A DNA stretch of 35,434 bases, taken from NCBI GenBank assembly GCA_947176755.1, contig CAMWRW010000016.1:1-35434 (forward strand), read 5' to 3'. The notes beneath the pieces were generated by a model that worked only from the letters and a program-made list of their open reading frames with translations, had not been told where the DNA came from and did not search any database. Positions 1-9,576 of the stretch are shown piece after piece; position 1 is the stretch's first letter; every line of letters starts with the position of its first letter. This DNA is from an uncultured Porphyromonadaceae bacterium. GTDB taxonomy: Bacteria; Bacteroidota; Bacteroidia; Bacteroidales; Muribaculaceae. Both the position numbers and the translations under genes were made by a program.

Positions 1-1
1 A

Positions 2-385
2 GAAGAGATGGATAAGGTCGTGCTTTTCTACGCCATTCAGCCCGATGCCATATCCCGCGCCGTGTACGAGGCAACCTCCGGAGTGCAGGGAACACGCCCG
101 CAGTTCTACCATGACTTCTACGGCCCTGAGATCGGGATTGTCGAACAATTTTCCGCCGAGGCAACAAAAGCGCTGGCCATGCGCTCACTCGCCCGGCGAC
201 TCGGTGCCGAAAAGATCGTTGCCTTCGGCGACAATATCAATGACCTTCCGATGATGGCCGAGGCTGATCTGGGCGTGGCCGTAGAGAATGCTCTCCCCGA
301 AGTCCGCGAGGCCGCCGGCCAGGTCATCGGTTGCAACACGCAAAATGCAGTTGCCCGTTTCATCCACAATCATCCCGGACTCTGA
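2..385 (+). CDS. Cof-type HAD-superfamily phosphatase, C-terminal part (5' end outside window)
   Basis: This is the C-terminal part of a Cof/HAD-IIB sugar-phosphate-type phosphatase. The frame is open through the first base of the window (codons GAA GAG precede the first ATG at 8), so the true start lies upstream. Visible are the HAD motif III lysine region (FSAEATKALAM) and motif IV, GDNINDLPMM, whose two Asp residues bind Mg2+. The motif I DxDxT, needed for the phospho-aspartate intermediate, must be in the missing N-terminal part. Members of this family dephosphorylate sugar phosphates, flavin or pyridoxal precursors; the substrate cannot be read here. The stop overlaps the start of the histidine kinase gene (TGATG), which implies translational coupling. 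Confidence 0.85.
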   Translation, partial: EEMDKVVLFYAIQPDAISRAVYEATSGVQGTRPQFYHDFYGPEIGIVEQFSAEATKALAMRSLARRLGAEKIVAFGDNINDLPMMAEADLGVAVENALPEVREAAGQVIGCNTQNAVARFIHNHPGL

Positions 386-1617
386 TGGCAAAAATCGGCA
401 TCAGCATCATTGAGCGCGTAAGGTCGGGCAAGATGCTCGTGATTGCCGTCTCGGCGATCATTGTCATCATCTTTCTCCTCATTTCCAACAATCTCGTAAA
501 AGAACTCGGGCGTCAGGAACGCGAGCGCATGGACATCTGGGCGCAGGCAACCCAGCGCCTTGCAAAAGCCAACATTGATTCCGATTTCGAATTCCTCCTC
601 GGAATCATTTCCCAGAACAATTCCATTCCCGTTCTGATCACCGACGAAAACTTCAATATCTCCGAGTTCCGAAACTTCAATCTTCCCGATAAGGAGGATG
701 CCGACAAATCTCTCTTCGAGGAACTAACGCCCCGCAATCAGGAATACCTGCAAAAGCGACTTCATCGACCCGGCGGCGACACGCCGCTTCGCGAGATGGT
801 GAAACGCGACAACCATTTTATCGAAGTCGAGCTCTTCGGCGGTGTCCGCCAATATATATATTACGAAGATTCGACCCTGCTCCGGAGTCTGAGCCTCTAT
901 CCATTCATCCAGATGGTGGTGATGGTCATTCTGGCCCTTATATGTTATCTTGCCGTGGTCTATACGAAGCGGGCGGAACAGAACCGCGTATGGGTCGGCC
1001 TGTCGAAGGAGACGGCTCATCAGCTCGGCACGCCCATCTCCTCGCTCATGGCCTGGAGCGAATATTTGCAGGCGACGGGTACCGACCGAGAAATCACCGA
1101 TGAGATAGACAAGGATGTGAAGCGACTGTCGACGATTGCCGACCGCTTTTCAAAGATCGGTTCGCAACCGGATATGCAGCTCGAATATCTTAATGATGTT
1201 GTCAGCCGCAGTCTTGACTACATGCGTCATCGCATTTCCGGGCAGGTGGCCCTGGAGATGCACCTGTCGGACGACGATCACGGAGTCCTTCTCTCGCGCC
1301 CGCTGATGGAATGGGTGATGGAGAATCTGACCAAGAATGCAGTCGACGCCATGCAGGGAGCCGGGCGCATCGAGATAACAACCGGCACGGACTCAAAAAA
1401 TGTCTGGATTGAAGTGAGCGACACCGGGAAAGGAATCCCGCGGAAGAACTTCAAGAAAGTGTTTCATCCCGGCTTTACGACCAAAAAACGCGGCTGGGGA
1501 CTGGGGCTCACCCTCGTCAAAAGAATAATCGAGGAATACCATCGCGGCCATATCTACGTCAAGGAATCGGAACCCGGCAAGGGCACGACATTCCGCATAG
1601 AACTGCCGCGTGCCTGA
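385..1617 (+). CDS. Membrane sensor histidine kinase (HisKA/HATPase)
   Basis: This is a two-component sensor kinase of 410 residues from the ATG at 385. That start sits in a TGATG overlap with the preceding stop and is preferred over an in-frame ATG at 331 inside the upstream gene. Two membrane helices (about residues 17-37 and 190-208) flank an extracytoplasmic sensor region of roughly 150 residues with no family I recognise. The H-box is KETAHQLGTP with the phospho-accepting His212. The ATPase domain shows an N-box (NLTKNAVDAM), G1 (DTGKGI), an F-box-like FTTKKRGWG and G2 (GLGL). No response regulator gene lies next to it, so its partner is encoded elsewhere. Stimulus and output are unknown. 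Confidence 0.93.
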   Translation: MAKIGISIIERVRSGKMLVIAVSAIIVIIFLLISNNLVKELGRQERERMDIWAQATQRLAKANIDSDFEFLLGIISQNNSIPVLITDENFNISEFRNFNLPDKEDADKSLFEELTPRNQEYLQKRLHRPGGDTPLREMVKRDNHFIEVELFGGVRQYIYYEDSTLLRSLSLYPFIQMVVMVILALICYLAVVYTKRAEQNRVWVGLSKETAHQLGTPISSLMAWSEYLQATGTDREITDEIDKDVKRLSTIADRFSKIGSQPDMQLEYLNDVVSRSLDYMRHRISGQVALEMHLSDDDHGVLLSRPLMEWVMENLTKNAVDAMQGAGRIEITTGTDSKNVWIEVSDTGKGIPRKNFKKVFHPGFTTKKRGWGLGLTLVKRIIEEYHRGHIYVKESEPGKGTTFRIELPRA

Positions 1618-1655
1618 TTCTCCGCGATATTAACACCGGAGTCGAAAAATTTTTG

Positions 1656-1663
1656 TAATTTTG
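1656..1663 (+). promoter_or_regulatory. Candidate Bacteroidota -7 box upstream of pheT
   Basis: TAATTTTG matches the Bacteroidota -7 consensus TAnnTTTG and lies 30 bp before the pheT ATG, in the 75-bp gap after the histidine kinase. No TTTG is found at the expected -33 spacing, so this is a partial match only. Confidence 0.4.
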
Positions 1664-1692
1664 CGAAATATAACTATTGACCTGACAAAGCT

Positions 1693-4179
1693 ATGGATAT
1701 TTCATATAAATGGCTTAAACGCTATATAGACATCAATGTCGAGCCCCGCGCCCTTGCCGCCCTGCTGACATCGACCGGACTCGAATGCGACACGGTCGAG
1801 GAAGTGGAGACAATCCGCGGCGGACTTCGCGGCGTGGTGATCGGCAAGGTGCTGACCTGCACGGAGCATCCCGATTCCGACCATCTGCATATCACGACCG
1901 TCGATCTCGGCGGAGAAGCCCCCGTGCAGATTGTCTGCGGCGCTCCCAATGTAGCCGCCGGGCAGACTGTCGTTGTCGCCACGGTTGGCACGACGCTCTA
2001 TGACGGCGACAAGGAATTCAAGATTAAGAAATCGAAAATCCGCGGGGTCGAATCGTTCGGCATGATTTGTGCCGAAGATGAGCTCGGCCTCGGAACCGAC
2101 CATGCCGGAATCATTGTTCTTCAGGAGGAGGTGAAACCGGGAACTCCGGCGGCTGACTATTATAATATCGAGAGCGATTTCCGACTGGAAGTCGAACTGA
2201 CCCCCAACCGTGTGGATGCCGCCAGCCACTATGGTGTGGCCCGCGATGTCAAGGCCCGCCAATGGTGCGACATCGCCCTGTCGGGATCCGGCGCGGAATA
2301 TCCCGAGATAAGCGTCCCCGACGTCTCCTCATTCTCGATCGACCGTCCCGAGGGGGGCGCCATGGTCACGGTGGAAGACCGCGGGGGGTGTCCGCGATAT
2401 TCCGGAATCACCGTGCGCGGCGTAAAAGTGGCCGAATCTCCCGAATGGCTTCGCAACCTGCTGCTTGCCGCCGGCCAGCGTCCAATCAACAATATTGTCG
2501 ATATCACCAACTTCATCCTTCTCGGAATCGGACAGCCGCTCCACAGTTTCGACCTCTCCAAAGTGAAAGGGGAGCATATCGTGGTCCGCACTTGCCCTGC
2601 CGGAACCAAGTTCACGACCCTCGATGGCACGGAACGCACCCTTCACGAGTCGGACCTGATGATTTGCGACGACGAGAAGCCGATGTGTATCGCCGGCGTC
2701 TTCGGAGGTCTGGACTCCGGAGTGACGGAGACGACTACGGATGTGTTCATCGAGAGCGCCTATTTCAATCCTACGAGAGTCCGTCGCACGGCTCGCCGTC
2801 ACGGCCTCTCCACCGACGCCTCCTTCCGCTACGAACGTGGCACGGATCCCAACATAACCCTCTATGCCGCCCGACTTGCGGCCATCCTCATCCGCGAGAT
2901 TGCCGGAGGCGAAATCTGCGGACCCCTGGTTGACGACTATCCGGAGCCCGTGAAGCCCGTGGAGATCGACTTTTCAATAGATTATTGCAACCGTCTGATC
3001 GGAAAGGCTATCGGCCGCGACCTTATCATCACGATTCTGCGTGCCCTTGAGTTCGGAGTGACCGAAGGGGAAAATCCCGACCTGCTCCGGCTGACCGTGC
3101 CGACTTATCGTGTCGATGTGACCCGCCCGTGTGACGTCGTTGAGGAGGTGCTTCGTATATATGGCTATAACAATGTGGAAATCAGTGAAGAGGCTCATAT
3201 CAGTCTGTCGCAGCGGACGGCCGTGGATGCCTCTCACGATATGCTTCAGACAGTTTGCGAGCAGCTGACCGCCCGCGGCTTTATGGAGATTATGAACAAT
3301 TCCCTGACCGCCTCCTCCTATTATTCGGAGAATCCGCTTATGCCGATTGAAGGTTGCGTTCGGGTGATGAACCCTTTGAGCAGCGATCTCTCCGTGCTTC
3401 GTCGCACGCTGCTTTATGGCGGTCTTGAATCCATCAGTCACAATATCCGTCGCAAAGCAACCGACCTGAAATTCTACGAATATGGCAATGTCTACTCTTT
3501 CGATGCGTCGAAGGCCGGAAATCCGGAGCATCCGCTGGCAGCCTATTCCGAACATCCCGAGCTTGCCCTCTGGATGACGGGAAGCGCGCACGATGCCTCC
3601 TGGAACGTGGAGGCAGCCGAGGTGACCGTCTATGACCTGAAAGGGACCGTCGACTCCATCTTCGCCCGCATGGGAATCCCGGCGGCCATGATCGTGGCCG
3701 AACAGGGAAAGGATGAGCTGTTCTCCGCCAAGCTGACCCTCTCCACACGTCAGGGTAAACTGCTCGGAGAAGTCGGCATCCTGAGCCGCGACACACTCCG
3801 CAGTTTCGACATCGAACGCGATGTGGTCTACGCATGGCTTGACTGGAACGCGCTGATGCGGATATCTTCGGGTGGAAAAGTTGTGTTCGCGGAAATTCCG
3901 CGCACGCAGCCCGTAGAGCGCGACCTTGCCCTGCTTATCGACAAGAGCGTGAAATTCGCCGATATCGAACAGGCAATCCGCAAGGCCGAGCGCAAATTGC
4001 TCCGCGGCGTCAGCCTCTTCGATGTTTACGAAGGAAAGAACCTCCCGGCAGGCAAGAAGAGTTATGCCGTGAAAATGATTTTCCAGGATTCCGAGAAAAC
4101 GCTGACCGACAAACAGACAGATGCCGCAATGGAACGCATCATCAAAGCAGTCCGCGACCTCGGCGCCGAACTCCGATAA
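1693..4179 (+). CDS. pheT: Phenylalanyl-tRNA synthetase beta subunit
   Basis: This is the beta chain of the alpha2-beta2 phenylalanyl-tRNA synthetase, which charges tRNA-Phe in the cytoplasm. At 828 residues it has the usual length for bacterial PheT. In order it carries an N-terminal EMAP/OB-type tRNA-binding domain (about 40-150, with the HPDSDHL and VCGAPN signatures), the B3/B4 editing domain (about 215-400), the B5 domain (about 410-490, DVVEEVLRIYGYNN), the catalytic-like core, and a C-terminal ferredoxin-fold anticodon-binding domain (about 735-828, beginning near PRTQPVERDLALLID). The catalytic partner pheS is not in the window. Loose synteny with yebC downstream (32-bp gap) suggests co-transcription up to the terminator at 4989. 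Confidence 0.98.
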   Translation: MDISYKWLKRYIDINVEPRALAALLTSTGLECDTVEEVETIRGGLRGVVIGKVLTCTEHPDSDHLHITTVDLGGEAPVQIVCGAPNVAAGQTVVVATVGTTLYDGDKEFKIKKSKIRGVESFGMICAEDELGLGTDHAGIIVLQEEVKPGTPAADYYNIESDFRLEVELTPNRVDAASHYGVARDVKARQWCDIALSGSGAEYPEISVPDVSSFSIDRPEGGAMVTVEDRGGCPRYSGITVRGVKVAESPEWLRNLLLAAGQRPINNIVDITNFILLGIGQPLHSFDLSKVKGEHIVVRTCPAGTKFTTLDGTERTLHESDLMICDDEKPMCIAGVFGGLDSGVTETTTDVFIESAYFNPTRVRRTARRHGLSTDASFRYERGTDPNITLYAARLAAILIREIAGGEICGPLVDDYPEPVKPVEIDFSIDYCNRLIGKAIGRDLIITILRALEFGVTEGENPDLLRLTVPTYRVDVTRPCDVVEEVLRIYGYNNVEISEEAHISLSQRTAVDASHDMLQTVCEQLTARGFMEIMNNSLTASSYYSENPLMPIEGCVRVMNPLSSDLSVLRRTLLYGGLESISHNIRRKATDLKFYEYGNVYSFDASKAGNPEHPLAAYSEHPELALWMTGSAHDASWNVEAAEVTVYDLKGTVDSIFARMGIPAAMIVAEQGKDELFSAKLTLSTRQGKLLGEVGILSRDTLRSFDIERDVVYAWLDWNALMRISSGGKVVFAEIPRTQPVERDLALLIDKSVKFADIEQAIRKAERKLLRGVSLFDVYEGKNLPAGKKSYAVKMIFQDSEKTLTDKQTDAAMERIIKAVRDLGAELR

Positions 4180-4211
4180 AAAAGAAAGAATCAAACATCA
4201 AATAATTCCAA

Positions 4212-4940
4212 ATGGGAAGAGCATTTGAATATCGTAAAGCCCGCAAGCTGAAACGCTGGGGCAACATGAGCCGAACGTTTACGCGTATCGGTAAGGAAAT
4301 CACGATTGCAGCGAAGGCCGGCGGTCCGGATCCTGATACGAACCCGCGTCTCCGCGCCCTTATGCAGAACGCAAAGGCCGCCAACATGCCCAAGGACACG
4401 GTTGAGCGCGCCATCAAAAAAGCAACCGACAAGGATGCCGGCGACTACAAGGAGATTATCTACGAAGGATACGGCCCCCACGGAATCGCTATCGTCGTGG
4501 AGACCGCCACGGATAATAACCAGCGCACCGTGGCAAACGTCCGCAGCTATTTCAACAAGCACGGCGGCTCGCTCGGAACCCAGGGCTCCCTCTCATTCCT
4601 GTTCGACCACAAGAGCGTATTCCACGTAAAGCCCGACGAGGCAACCCCCCTCGAAGAGCTCGAACTCGATCTTATGGATTTTGAGGCTGAACTCGAATCT
4701 GTCGAAGGTGAAGAAAATGAAGAATGGCTGATATATGGCGCTTTTGACCAGTATTCCAACATTCAGAAGTTTCTTGAGGAGCGTGGTCTGGAGATCGTCT
4801 CCTCCGAGTTTGAGCGCATTCCGACCGATTACAAGGAAGTGACCGCCGAACAGCGTGAAGCCATCGAGAAACTCCTCGAGAAATTCGAAGAGGATGAGGA
4901 TGTGCAGAATGTTTTCCACAACATGAAGGAGGAAGACTGA
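4212..4940 (+). CDS. yebC: YebC/TACO1-family protein
   Basis: This is a 242-residue member of the YebC/PmpR/TACO1 family. The N-terminal signature is clear: GRAFEYRKARKLKRW, then GKEITIAAKAGGPDPDTNPRLR and NMPKDTVERAIKKA. The acidic central and C-terminal parts are also typical. Family members have been described as DNA-binding regulators and, in bacteria and mitochondria, as translation factors that help ribosomes through difficult sequences; which role applies here cannot be told from sequence. Length is normal. It follows pheT by 32 bp on the same strand and is followed by a strong terminator, so it is probably the last gene of the pheT unit. Confidence 0.93.
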   Translation: MGRAFEYRKARKLKRWGNMSRTFTRIGKEITIAAKAGGPDPDTNPRLRALMQNAKAANMPKDTVERAIKKATDKDAGDYKEIIYEGYGPHGIAIVVETATDNNQRTVANVRSYFNKHGGSLGTQGSLSFLFDHKSVFHVKPDEATPLEELELDLMDFEAELESVEGEENEEWLIYGAFDQYSNIQKFLEERGLEIVSSEFERIPTDYKEVTAEQREAIEKLLEKFEEDEDVQNVFHNMKEED

Positions 4941-4988
4941 TTCCGGAAGAAATAAGAACGACCGGAGGAAATCCGGCGAAATAACGAG

Positions 4989-5016
4989 ACCCCGGGCCAG
5001 TGTGGCCCGGGGTTTT
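4989..5016 (+). terminator. Rho-independent terminator after yebC
   Basis: A perfect 11-bp stem (ACCCCGGGCCA / TGGCCCGGGGT) with a GTG loop is followed by TTTT. It lies 48 bp after the yebC stop and separates the pheT-yebC unit from rel. Confidence 0.88.
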
Positions 5017-5091
5017 GACATATCGGGCCGACTTTTTGCGACAAACGAGTGATTTTTTAATCGCGCGGAGCCTCAATTGGGGAAAATTCCT

Positions 5092-5099
5092 TAAATTTG
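5092..5099 (+). promoter_or_regulatory. -7 promoter box for rel/spoT
   Basis: TAAATTTG fits the Bacteroidota -7 consensus TAnnTTTG. It lies between the yebC terminator and the ATG at 5120, implying a leader of about 15 nt. This position argues against the upstream in-frame start at 5000, which would lie inside the terminator hairpin. No clear -33 box was found. Confidence 0.5.
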
Positions 5100-5119
5100 T
5101 ATTCGCTACCCCGATCGAC

Positions 5120-7345
5120 ATGATACAACCCGACAATAAAAAGGCCGCCGCGGAGGATGCGCTTATCGAACGCGAGTTCCAGGCCCTCCTTGCGGCATAT
5201 CTCGGCAGCAATCACCGCCGGAAAGTGGAGGTGATTGAGCGTGCCTATCGTTTCGCCAAGGCTGCTCACAAGGGAGTCCGTCGGCGCAGCGGGGAACCGT
5301 ATATCCTGCATCCGATCGCCGTGGCCCGCATAGTCATCTCCGAACTCGGCCTCGGCTCGACCTCTATATGTGCCGCCCTGCTTCATGATGTGGTAGAAGA
5401 CACGGAATTCACGCGCGAGGATATTGAGGCGAACTTCGGCCCGAAAGTGGCCGATATCGTTGAGGGCCTGACTAAAATCTCCGGGGGTATCTTTGGCGAC
5501 AAGGCCTCGCTGCAGGCCGAAAACTTCCGCAAGCTCCTGCTCTCGATGTCGACAGATATCCGGGTGGTACTCATCAAGATGGCCGACCGGCTGCACAATA
5601 TGCGGACACTCTCTTCAATGCGTCCCGAGAAGCAACTCAAGATTGCCGGCGAAACGCTTTATATCTATGCCCCGCTTGCCCATCGGCTCGGCCTCTACAA
5701 AATCAAAGATGAACTCGAGGACCTTGCCTTCCGTTATGAACATCCCAAGGCCTACGCCGAGATTATGGCAAAAGTCAACGAGGGAGCGGCGCAGCGCGAG
5801 GAGATTGTCGAGAAATTTGTGGCCCCGGTGAGGGAGAAACTCGATGCGGCCGGGTTCAGATACGAAATAAAGGCCAGGGTCAAAAGTGCTTATTCCATCT
5901 TCAAAAAGATGGAAAAAAAGAAGATTCCCTTCGAGGAGGTTTACGACATCTATGCGGTGCGCGTGATTTTCGACAACGACGACGACGAAAAGGAGCGTGT
6001 CCGCTGTTGGGAGGTCTACACCTTCTTCTCCGACACGTATGCCGTCCATCCCGATCGTCTGCGCGACTGGACGTCGACTCCGAAAGCCAACGGCTATCGA
6101 GCGCTTCATCTTACGGCCATGGGTCCCGACGGAAGATGGATAGAGGTCCAGATCCGTTCGCGGAAGATGGATGAGATTGCCGAACTCGGATATGCCGCCC
6201 ATTGGAAATATAAGGCCGGAGTCTCGGAGGATGAAACGGATCTTGACCGATGGATGAACACCATTAAGGATATTCTCGCCAATCCGGAGCCCAACGCCAT
6301 AGATTTCCTCGACACGATCAAGCTCAACCTGTTCTCGTCGGAAATATATGTGTTCACGCCCAAGGGGGATTTGGTAACCCTGCCGGCACGTTCGACCGTG
6401 CTCGACCTTGCTTTCGCCATCCACTCTCAACTCGGAATGCACTGCATAGCGGGGAAGATCAATCACAAGCTCGTGCCGATTTCTCATCCTCTCGACAGCG
6501 GCGACCAGGTGGAGATTATCACATCCGACACCCAGCGTCCGGCCCCCTCGTGGCTCCGTTTCTGCCACTCGGCAAGGGCTCTGAACCGAATCCGGGTGCT
6601 CCTCCGCAAGGACCGTGACGCGATGGTGGCCCATGGACGGACACTTTTCGGTGACTTCCTCGCCCGCGAGAATATCAAGTCGTCGCCACAGCTTATCCGC
6701 GACATTGTCGCCCTCGAGAAACTTGATTCGGAAGACGACCTCTACTATATGATGGCCCGCGATGAACTCTCGATCGCGCCCGACAAACTGAAGAAACTCG
6801 AGAGTCAGCGTTCGTCGCTGCTCAAGAAAGTGCTTAGGAATCCATTCGCCTCGCGAAGGCGCGAAGAGCAAGTGGAGGAGGAAACGGTCTCCGTAAGGAA
6901 GGGTGAAATCTTTGTGCTCCATCCGGGACCGCGCGCCAATTACCGAACCTGCGATTGCTGCAATCCGATTCCCGGCGACGATGTGGTCGGATTCTTTACG
7001 GAGGGTCGGGGCGTGGAGGTCCATAAAGTGAATTGCCCGGAGGCGATGAAGCTGAAGAGCGCCTTCGGACGGCGGATCGTTTCGACGGCCTGGGGAGAAC
7101 GCCCCGAAATGTTTACGGCCCGTATCGCCGTCGACGGACTCGACCGGTTCGGCCTTCTGGGAGAGATGGCCGTGATGCTTGCCGACAAGCTGAAGGTCAA
7201 TGTGCGCGAGATGACGATCCGCGCCGAAGGGGAAGTGTTCGACTGCTCGCTGACAATCATGGTCGACGGCGACGAGTCTGTCCGCAGAATCTGTCGGGCC
7301 GTTAAGAATATAACGGGTGTCCGCGATGCCCGCCGGATTGAATAG
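5120..7345 (+). CDS. Bifunctional (p)ppGpp synthetase/hydrolase, RelA/SpoT family
   Basis: This long RSH enzyme makes and degrades the stringent-response alarmone (p)ppGpp. From the ATG at 5120 it has 741 residues, the usual family length; the frame extends upstream to 5000 but that part overlaps a terminator and the promoter box. The HD hydrolase domain is intact (H89-D90 in LLHDVVEDT, with MADRLHNMRTL further on). The synthetase domain follows (RVKSAYSIFKKM from about 253, YDIYAVRVIF, NGYRALH near 325, EVQIRSRKMDEIAE). Then come TGS (about 408-470), a Zn-finger-like/helical region and a C-terminal ACT domain (about 665-741). The intact HD residues suggest a bifunctional Rel rather than a synthetase-only RelA. 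It is followed after 37 bp by a 7TM-HD phosphodiesterase gene. Confidence 0.96.
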   Translation: MIQPDNKKAAAEDALIEREFQALLAAYLGSNHRRKVEVIERAYRFAKAAHKGVRRRSGEPYILHPIAVARIVISELGLGSTSICAALLHDVVEDTEFTREDIEANFGPKVADIVEGLTKISGGIFGDKASLQAENFRKLLLSMSTDIRVVLIKMADRLHNMRTLSSMRPEKQLKIAGETLYIYAPLAHRLGLYKIKDELEDLAFRYEHPKAYAEIMAKVNEGAAQREEIVEKFVAPVREKLDAAGFRYEIKARVKSAYSIFKKMEKKKIPFEEVYDIYAVRVIFDNDDDEKERVRCWEVYTFFSDTYAVHPDRLRDWTSTPKANGYRALHLTAMGPDGRWIEVQIRSRKMDEIAELGYAAHWKYKAGVSEDETDLDRWMNTIKDILANPEPNAIDFLDTIKLNLFSSEIYVFTPKGDLVTLPARSTVLDLAFAIHSQLGMHCIAGKINHKLVPISHPLDSGDQVEIITSDTQRPAPSWLRFCHSARALNRIRVLLRKDRDAMVAHGRTLFGDFLARENIKSSPQLIRDIVALEKLDSEDDLYYMMARDELSIAPDKLKKLESQRSSLLKKVLRNPFASRRREEQVEEETVSVRKGEIFVLHPGPRANYRTCDCCNPIPGDDVVGFFTEGRGVEVHKVNCPEAMKLKSAFGRRIVSTAWGERPEMFTARIAVDGLDRFGLLGEMAVMLADKLKVNVREMTIRAEGEVFDCSLTIMVDGDESVRRICRAVKNITGVRDARRIE

Positions 7346-7382
7346 GGAAATTGCGGGGTCAAATACTTAACGACGAAATCTG

Positions 7383-9518
7383 ATGAAGAAGACATTAGAG
7401 ATATTCACACGGCGCGGCCTCATGCGCCTCGGAATGATGATAGCGGCCACGGCCATAATTCTGCTGCTTCTTCCGCGCGCCGACCATCAGTCGTACATCT
7501 ACGAGCTGAACCAGCCCTGGCGCTATCCGTTGCTGACCGCTGATATGGATATGCCCATCCAGCGTGATTCGGCGTCGGCCCGAAGTATGCGCGACAGTAT
7601 TGACAGAGCCTTCGTGCCTGTCGTGAAAATTGACAATTCCATCCCGGCAGCTGAAGTTGACCGTTTTGTGAAGGCCGTTCAGGGTCATCTTTCGGCCGAC
7701 GACAGGAATATATTCTCTCGCCTTCTGTCGGAGGTCTATAACCGCGGAGTTGTGTCGGCCGGAATCTATGAACATCTGAGAATAGACCCCGAAAAACGTC
7801 TCCGTACCGCCACCGATGAAAACGGCTCGCATGCCGTCCGCACGATTAGCGGCGCATCGATGCTTTCTCCCGGAAAGGCTTACGAATATATCGACTCGGC
7901 ATTCCTTGCCGCCCATCCCGACCGGGAAATCAAAAAGGAACATGGCGCTCTCATTGCTCGCGCCTTGAACGCTGTGCTAATCCCCAATGTAGTTCTCGAC
8001 ACGGTGATCGATTCCAAATTCCGCGAACAGGAGTATCTCACGGCCAACGCCGCTCTCGGTGTCATAAAGAAGGGACAGAGAATTGTCGACCGCGGAGAGA
8101 TTGTGACCCCTCAGATTTATACCAATCTCAACACCTACATGGAGATGCTCGACCAGAGCAACGAGAGCGACAAACGCCACAGTTACTTCATTGTCGGGCA
8201 AGCTCTCTATATTCTCATTTGCTTCACGGCCCTCTACATTTTCCTGGGCATCGCCCGCCCGCGCTTCTACACGAGCACGAAGAAGATGTCGTTCCTGATG
8301 AGTTTTCTGACGATTTTCGTTGCCTTTTCGGTGTTGATGATGCAATATATCGGCAACGGGATGTATCTGATTCCCTTTGCGTCCGTGCCGGTTTTGATTC
8401 TGGTCTTTTTCGATTCGAGGACAGCGATTTTCTCGCTTATCGTGGCGGTGATGATTTCCGCATTGATGGCTGTCTACCCCTTTCAGTTCATCTTTATCCA
8501 GCTTGCTGCCGGCGTGGCGGCGGCTTTCAGTCTGAACACTCTCAGCCAGCGTTCGCAGCTTCTGCGGACAGCCTTTATAGCTTTCGTCACCTACTGTCTG
8601 ACGTATGTGACGATGGAGCTGATCGTGCAGGGTGACTTGTCGCAATTCCAGTGGAGAGTGATCGGTTCGTTCGCAATCAATTCGGTTGTGTTGTCGTTTG
8701 TCTATATCCTCGTGCTCGTGATCGAGAAGCTGTTCGGATTCACATCCACCGTGACTCTCGTGGAGCTGTCGGATATTAACAACCCCCTGCTCCGCCGGCT
8801 TGCTCAGGAGGCCCCGGGGACCTTCCAGCATTCAATGCAGGTGTCGACACTCGCGGCCGAAGCGGCGCGCGCCATCGACGCCAATACGCAGCTTGTCAGG
8901 ACCGGAGCCCTCTATCATGATATCGGGAAACTGGAGAGCCCGATCTTTTTTACCGAAAATCAACATGGGGTCAATCCCCACACGGGACTTAACCCCGAAA
9001 CGTCGGCTCATAAGATAATTTCTCATGTGAGCGCCGGCCTTCAGATTGCCCAGCAGTCGAAACTCCCGGGAGTGATACGCGACTTCATTGCGGAGCACCA
9101 TGGCCGTTCGCTCGCCAAGTATTTCTATAACACGGCCGTAAACGCCAATCCCGACCAGCCTGTCGACAGGTCTAAATTCATGTATCCCGGCCCGAATCCG
9201 CAAAGCCGCGAGACGGCCGTGCTGATGATGGCCGATGCGGTCGAGGCCGCTTCCCGAAGTCTCAAGGAATACACGCCGAAGGCAATCAGCGACCTTGTCG
9301 ACAAAATTATCGATGGCCAGATGGCTGACGGAATGTTTAACGAGAGCCCCATCTCGTTCCGCGACCTGCAGGTGATCAAGAGCACGTTCAAGAAGCGTCT
9401 CGGCACGATCTATCATTCGCGCGTGGCCTATCCCGAGCTTCACCGTCCGAAGGAGGAGCAGGCCGCATCCGAAGGGGAGAAGCAACCTGCCTCCGAAGGG
9501 GAGGAGAAGAAGTCATAA
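7383..9518 (+). CDS. 7TM-HD (PgpH-like) phosphodiesterase, probable c-di-AMP hydrolase
   Basis: This 711-residue membrane protein has the 7TMR-HDED / 7TMR-HD architecture. There is one N-terminal helix (about 14-32), a large extracytoplasmic domain (to about 270), a block of about seven transmembrane segments (about 275-450) and a cytoplasmic HD domain. The HD metal ligands are all visible: FQHSMQVS, YHDIGK (H512, D513), ISHVSAG, AEHHG and MADAVEAA. Characterised members (PgpH of Listeria) hydrolyse c-di-AMP to pApA and can be inhibited by (p)ppGpp. The C-terminus ends in a short duplicated ASEGE tail. It lies 37 bp after rel on the same strand, so co-transcription is likely. Substrate assignment rests on family knowledge. 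Confidence 0.9.
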   Translation: MKKTLEIFTRRGLMRLGMMIAATAIILLLLPRADHQSYIYELNQPWRYPLLTADMDMPIQRDSASARSMRDSIDRAFVPVVKIDNSIPAAEVDRFVKAVQGHLSADDRNIFSRLLSEVYNRGVVSAGIYEHLRIDPEKRLRTATDENGSHAVRTISGASMLSPGKAYEYIDSAFLAAHPDREIKKEHGALIARALNAVLIPNVVLDTVIDSKFREQEYLTANAALGVIKKGQRIVDRGEIVTPQIYTNLNTYMEMLDQSNESDKRHSYFIVGQALYILICFTALYIFLGIARPRFYTSTKKMSFLMSFLTIFVAFSVLMMQYIGNGMYLIPFASVPVLILVFFDSRTAIFSLIVAVMISALMAVYPFQFIFIQLAAGVAAAFSLNTLSQRSQLLRTAFIAFVTYCLTYVTMELIVQGDLSQFQWRVIGSFAINSVVLSFVYILVLVIEKLFGFTSTVTLVELSDINNPLLRRLAQEAPGTFQHSMQVSTLAAEAARAIDANTQLVRTGALYHDIGKLESPIFFTENQHGVNPHTGLNPETSAHKIISHVSAGLQIAQQSKLPGVIRDFIAEHHGRSLAKYFYNTAVNANPDQPVDRSKFMYPGPNPQSRETAVLMMADAVEAASRSLKEYTPKAISDLVDKIIDGQMADGMFNESPISFRDLQVIKSTFKKRLGTIYHSRVAYPELHRPKEEQAASEGEKQPASEGEEKKS

Positions 9519-9576
9519 TATTTTTTGCGCGTCGGGCGTTTAAAATATATAACCCTCTCCGGAAAAAGATACCGAT

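Noticed and set aside
2974..4194. Minus-strand open frame of 406 codons opposite pheT
   Set aside because: The plus strand codes for unmistakable PheT domains over the whole length; the minus-strand frame is a shadow of codon bias.
5000..5119. Forty-residue N-terminal extension of Rel/SpoT
   Set aside because: It would start inside the yebC terminator hairpin and span the likely promoter; Rel proteins normally begin near the ATG at 5120.
5615..7024. Minus-strand open frame of 469 codons opposite rel/spoT
   Set aside because: It is fully covered by conserved Rel synthetase and TGS domains on the plus strand, and shows no family motifs of its own.
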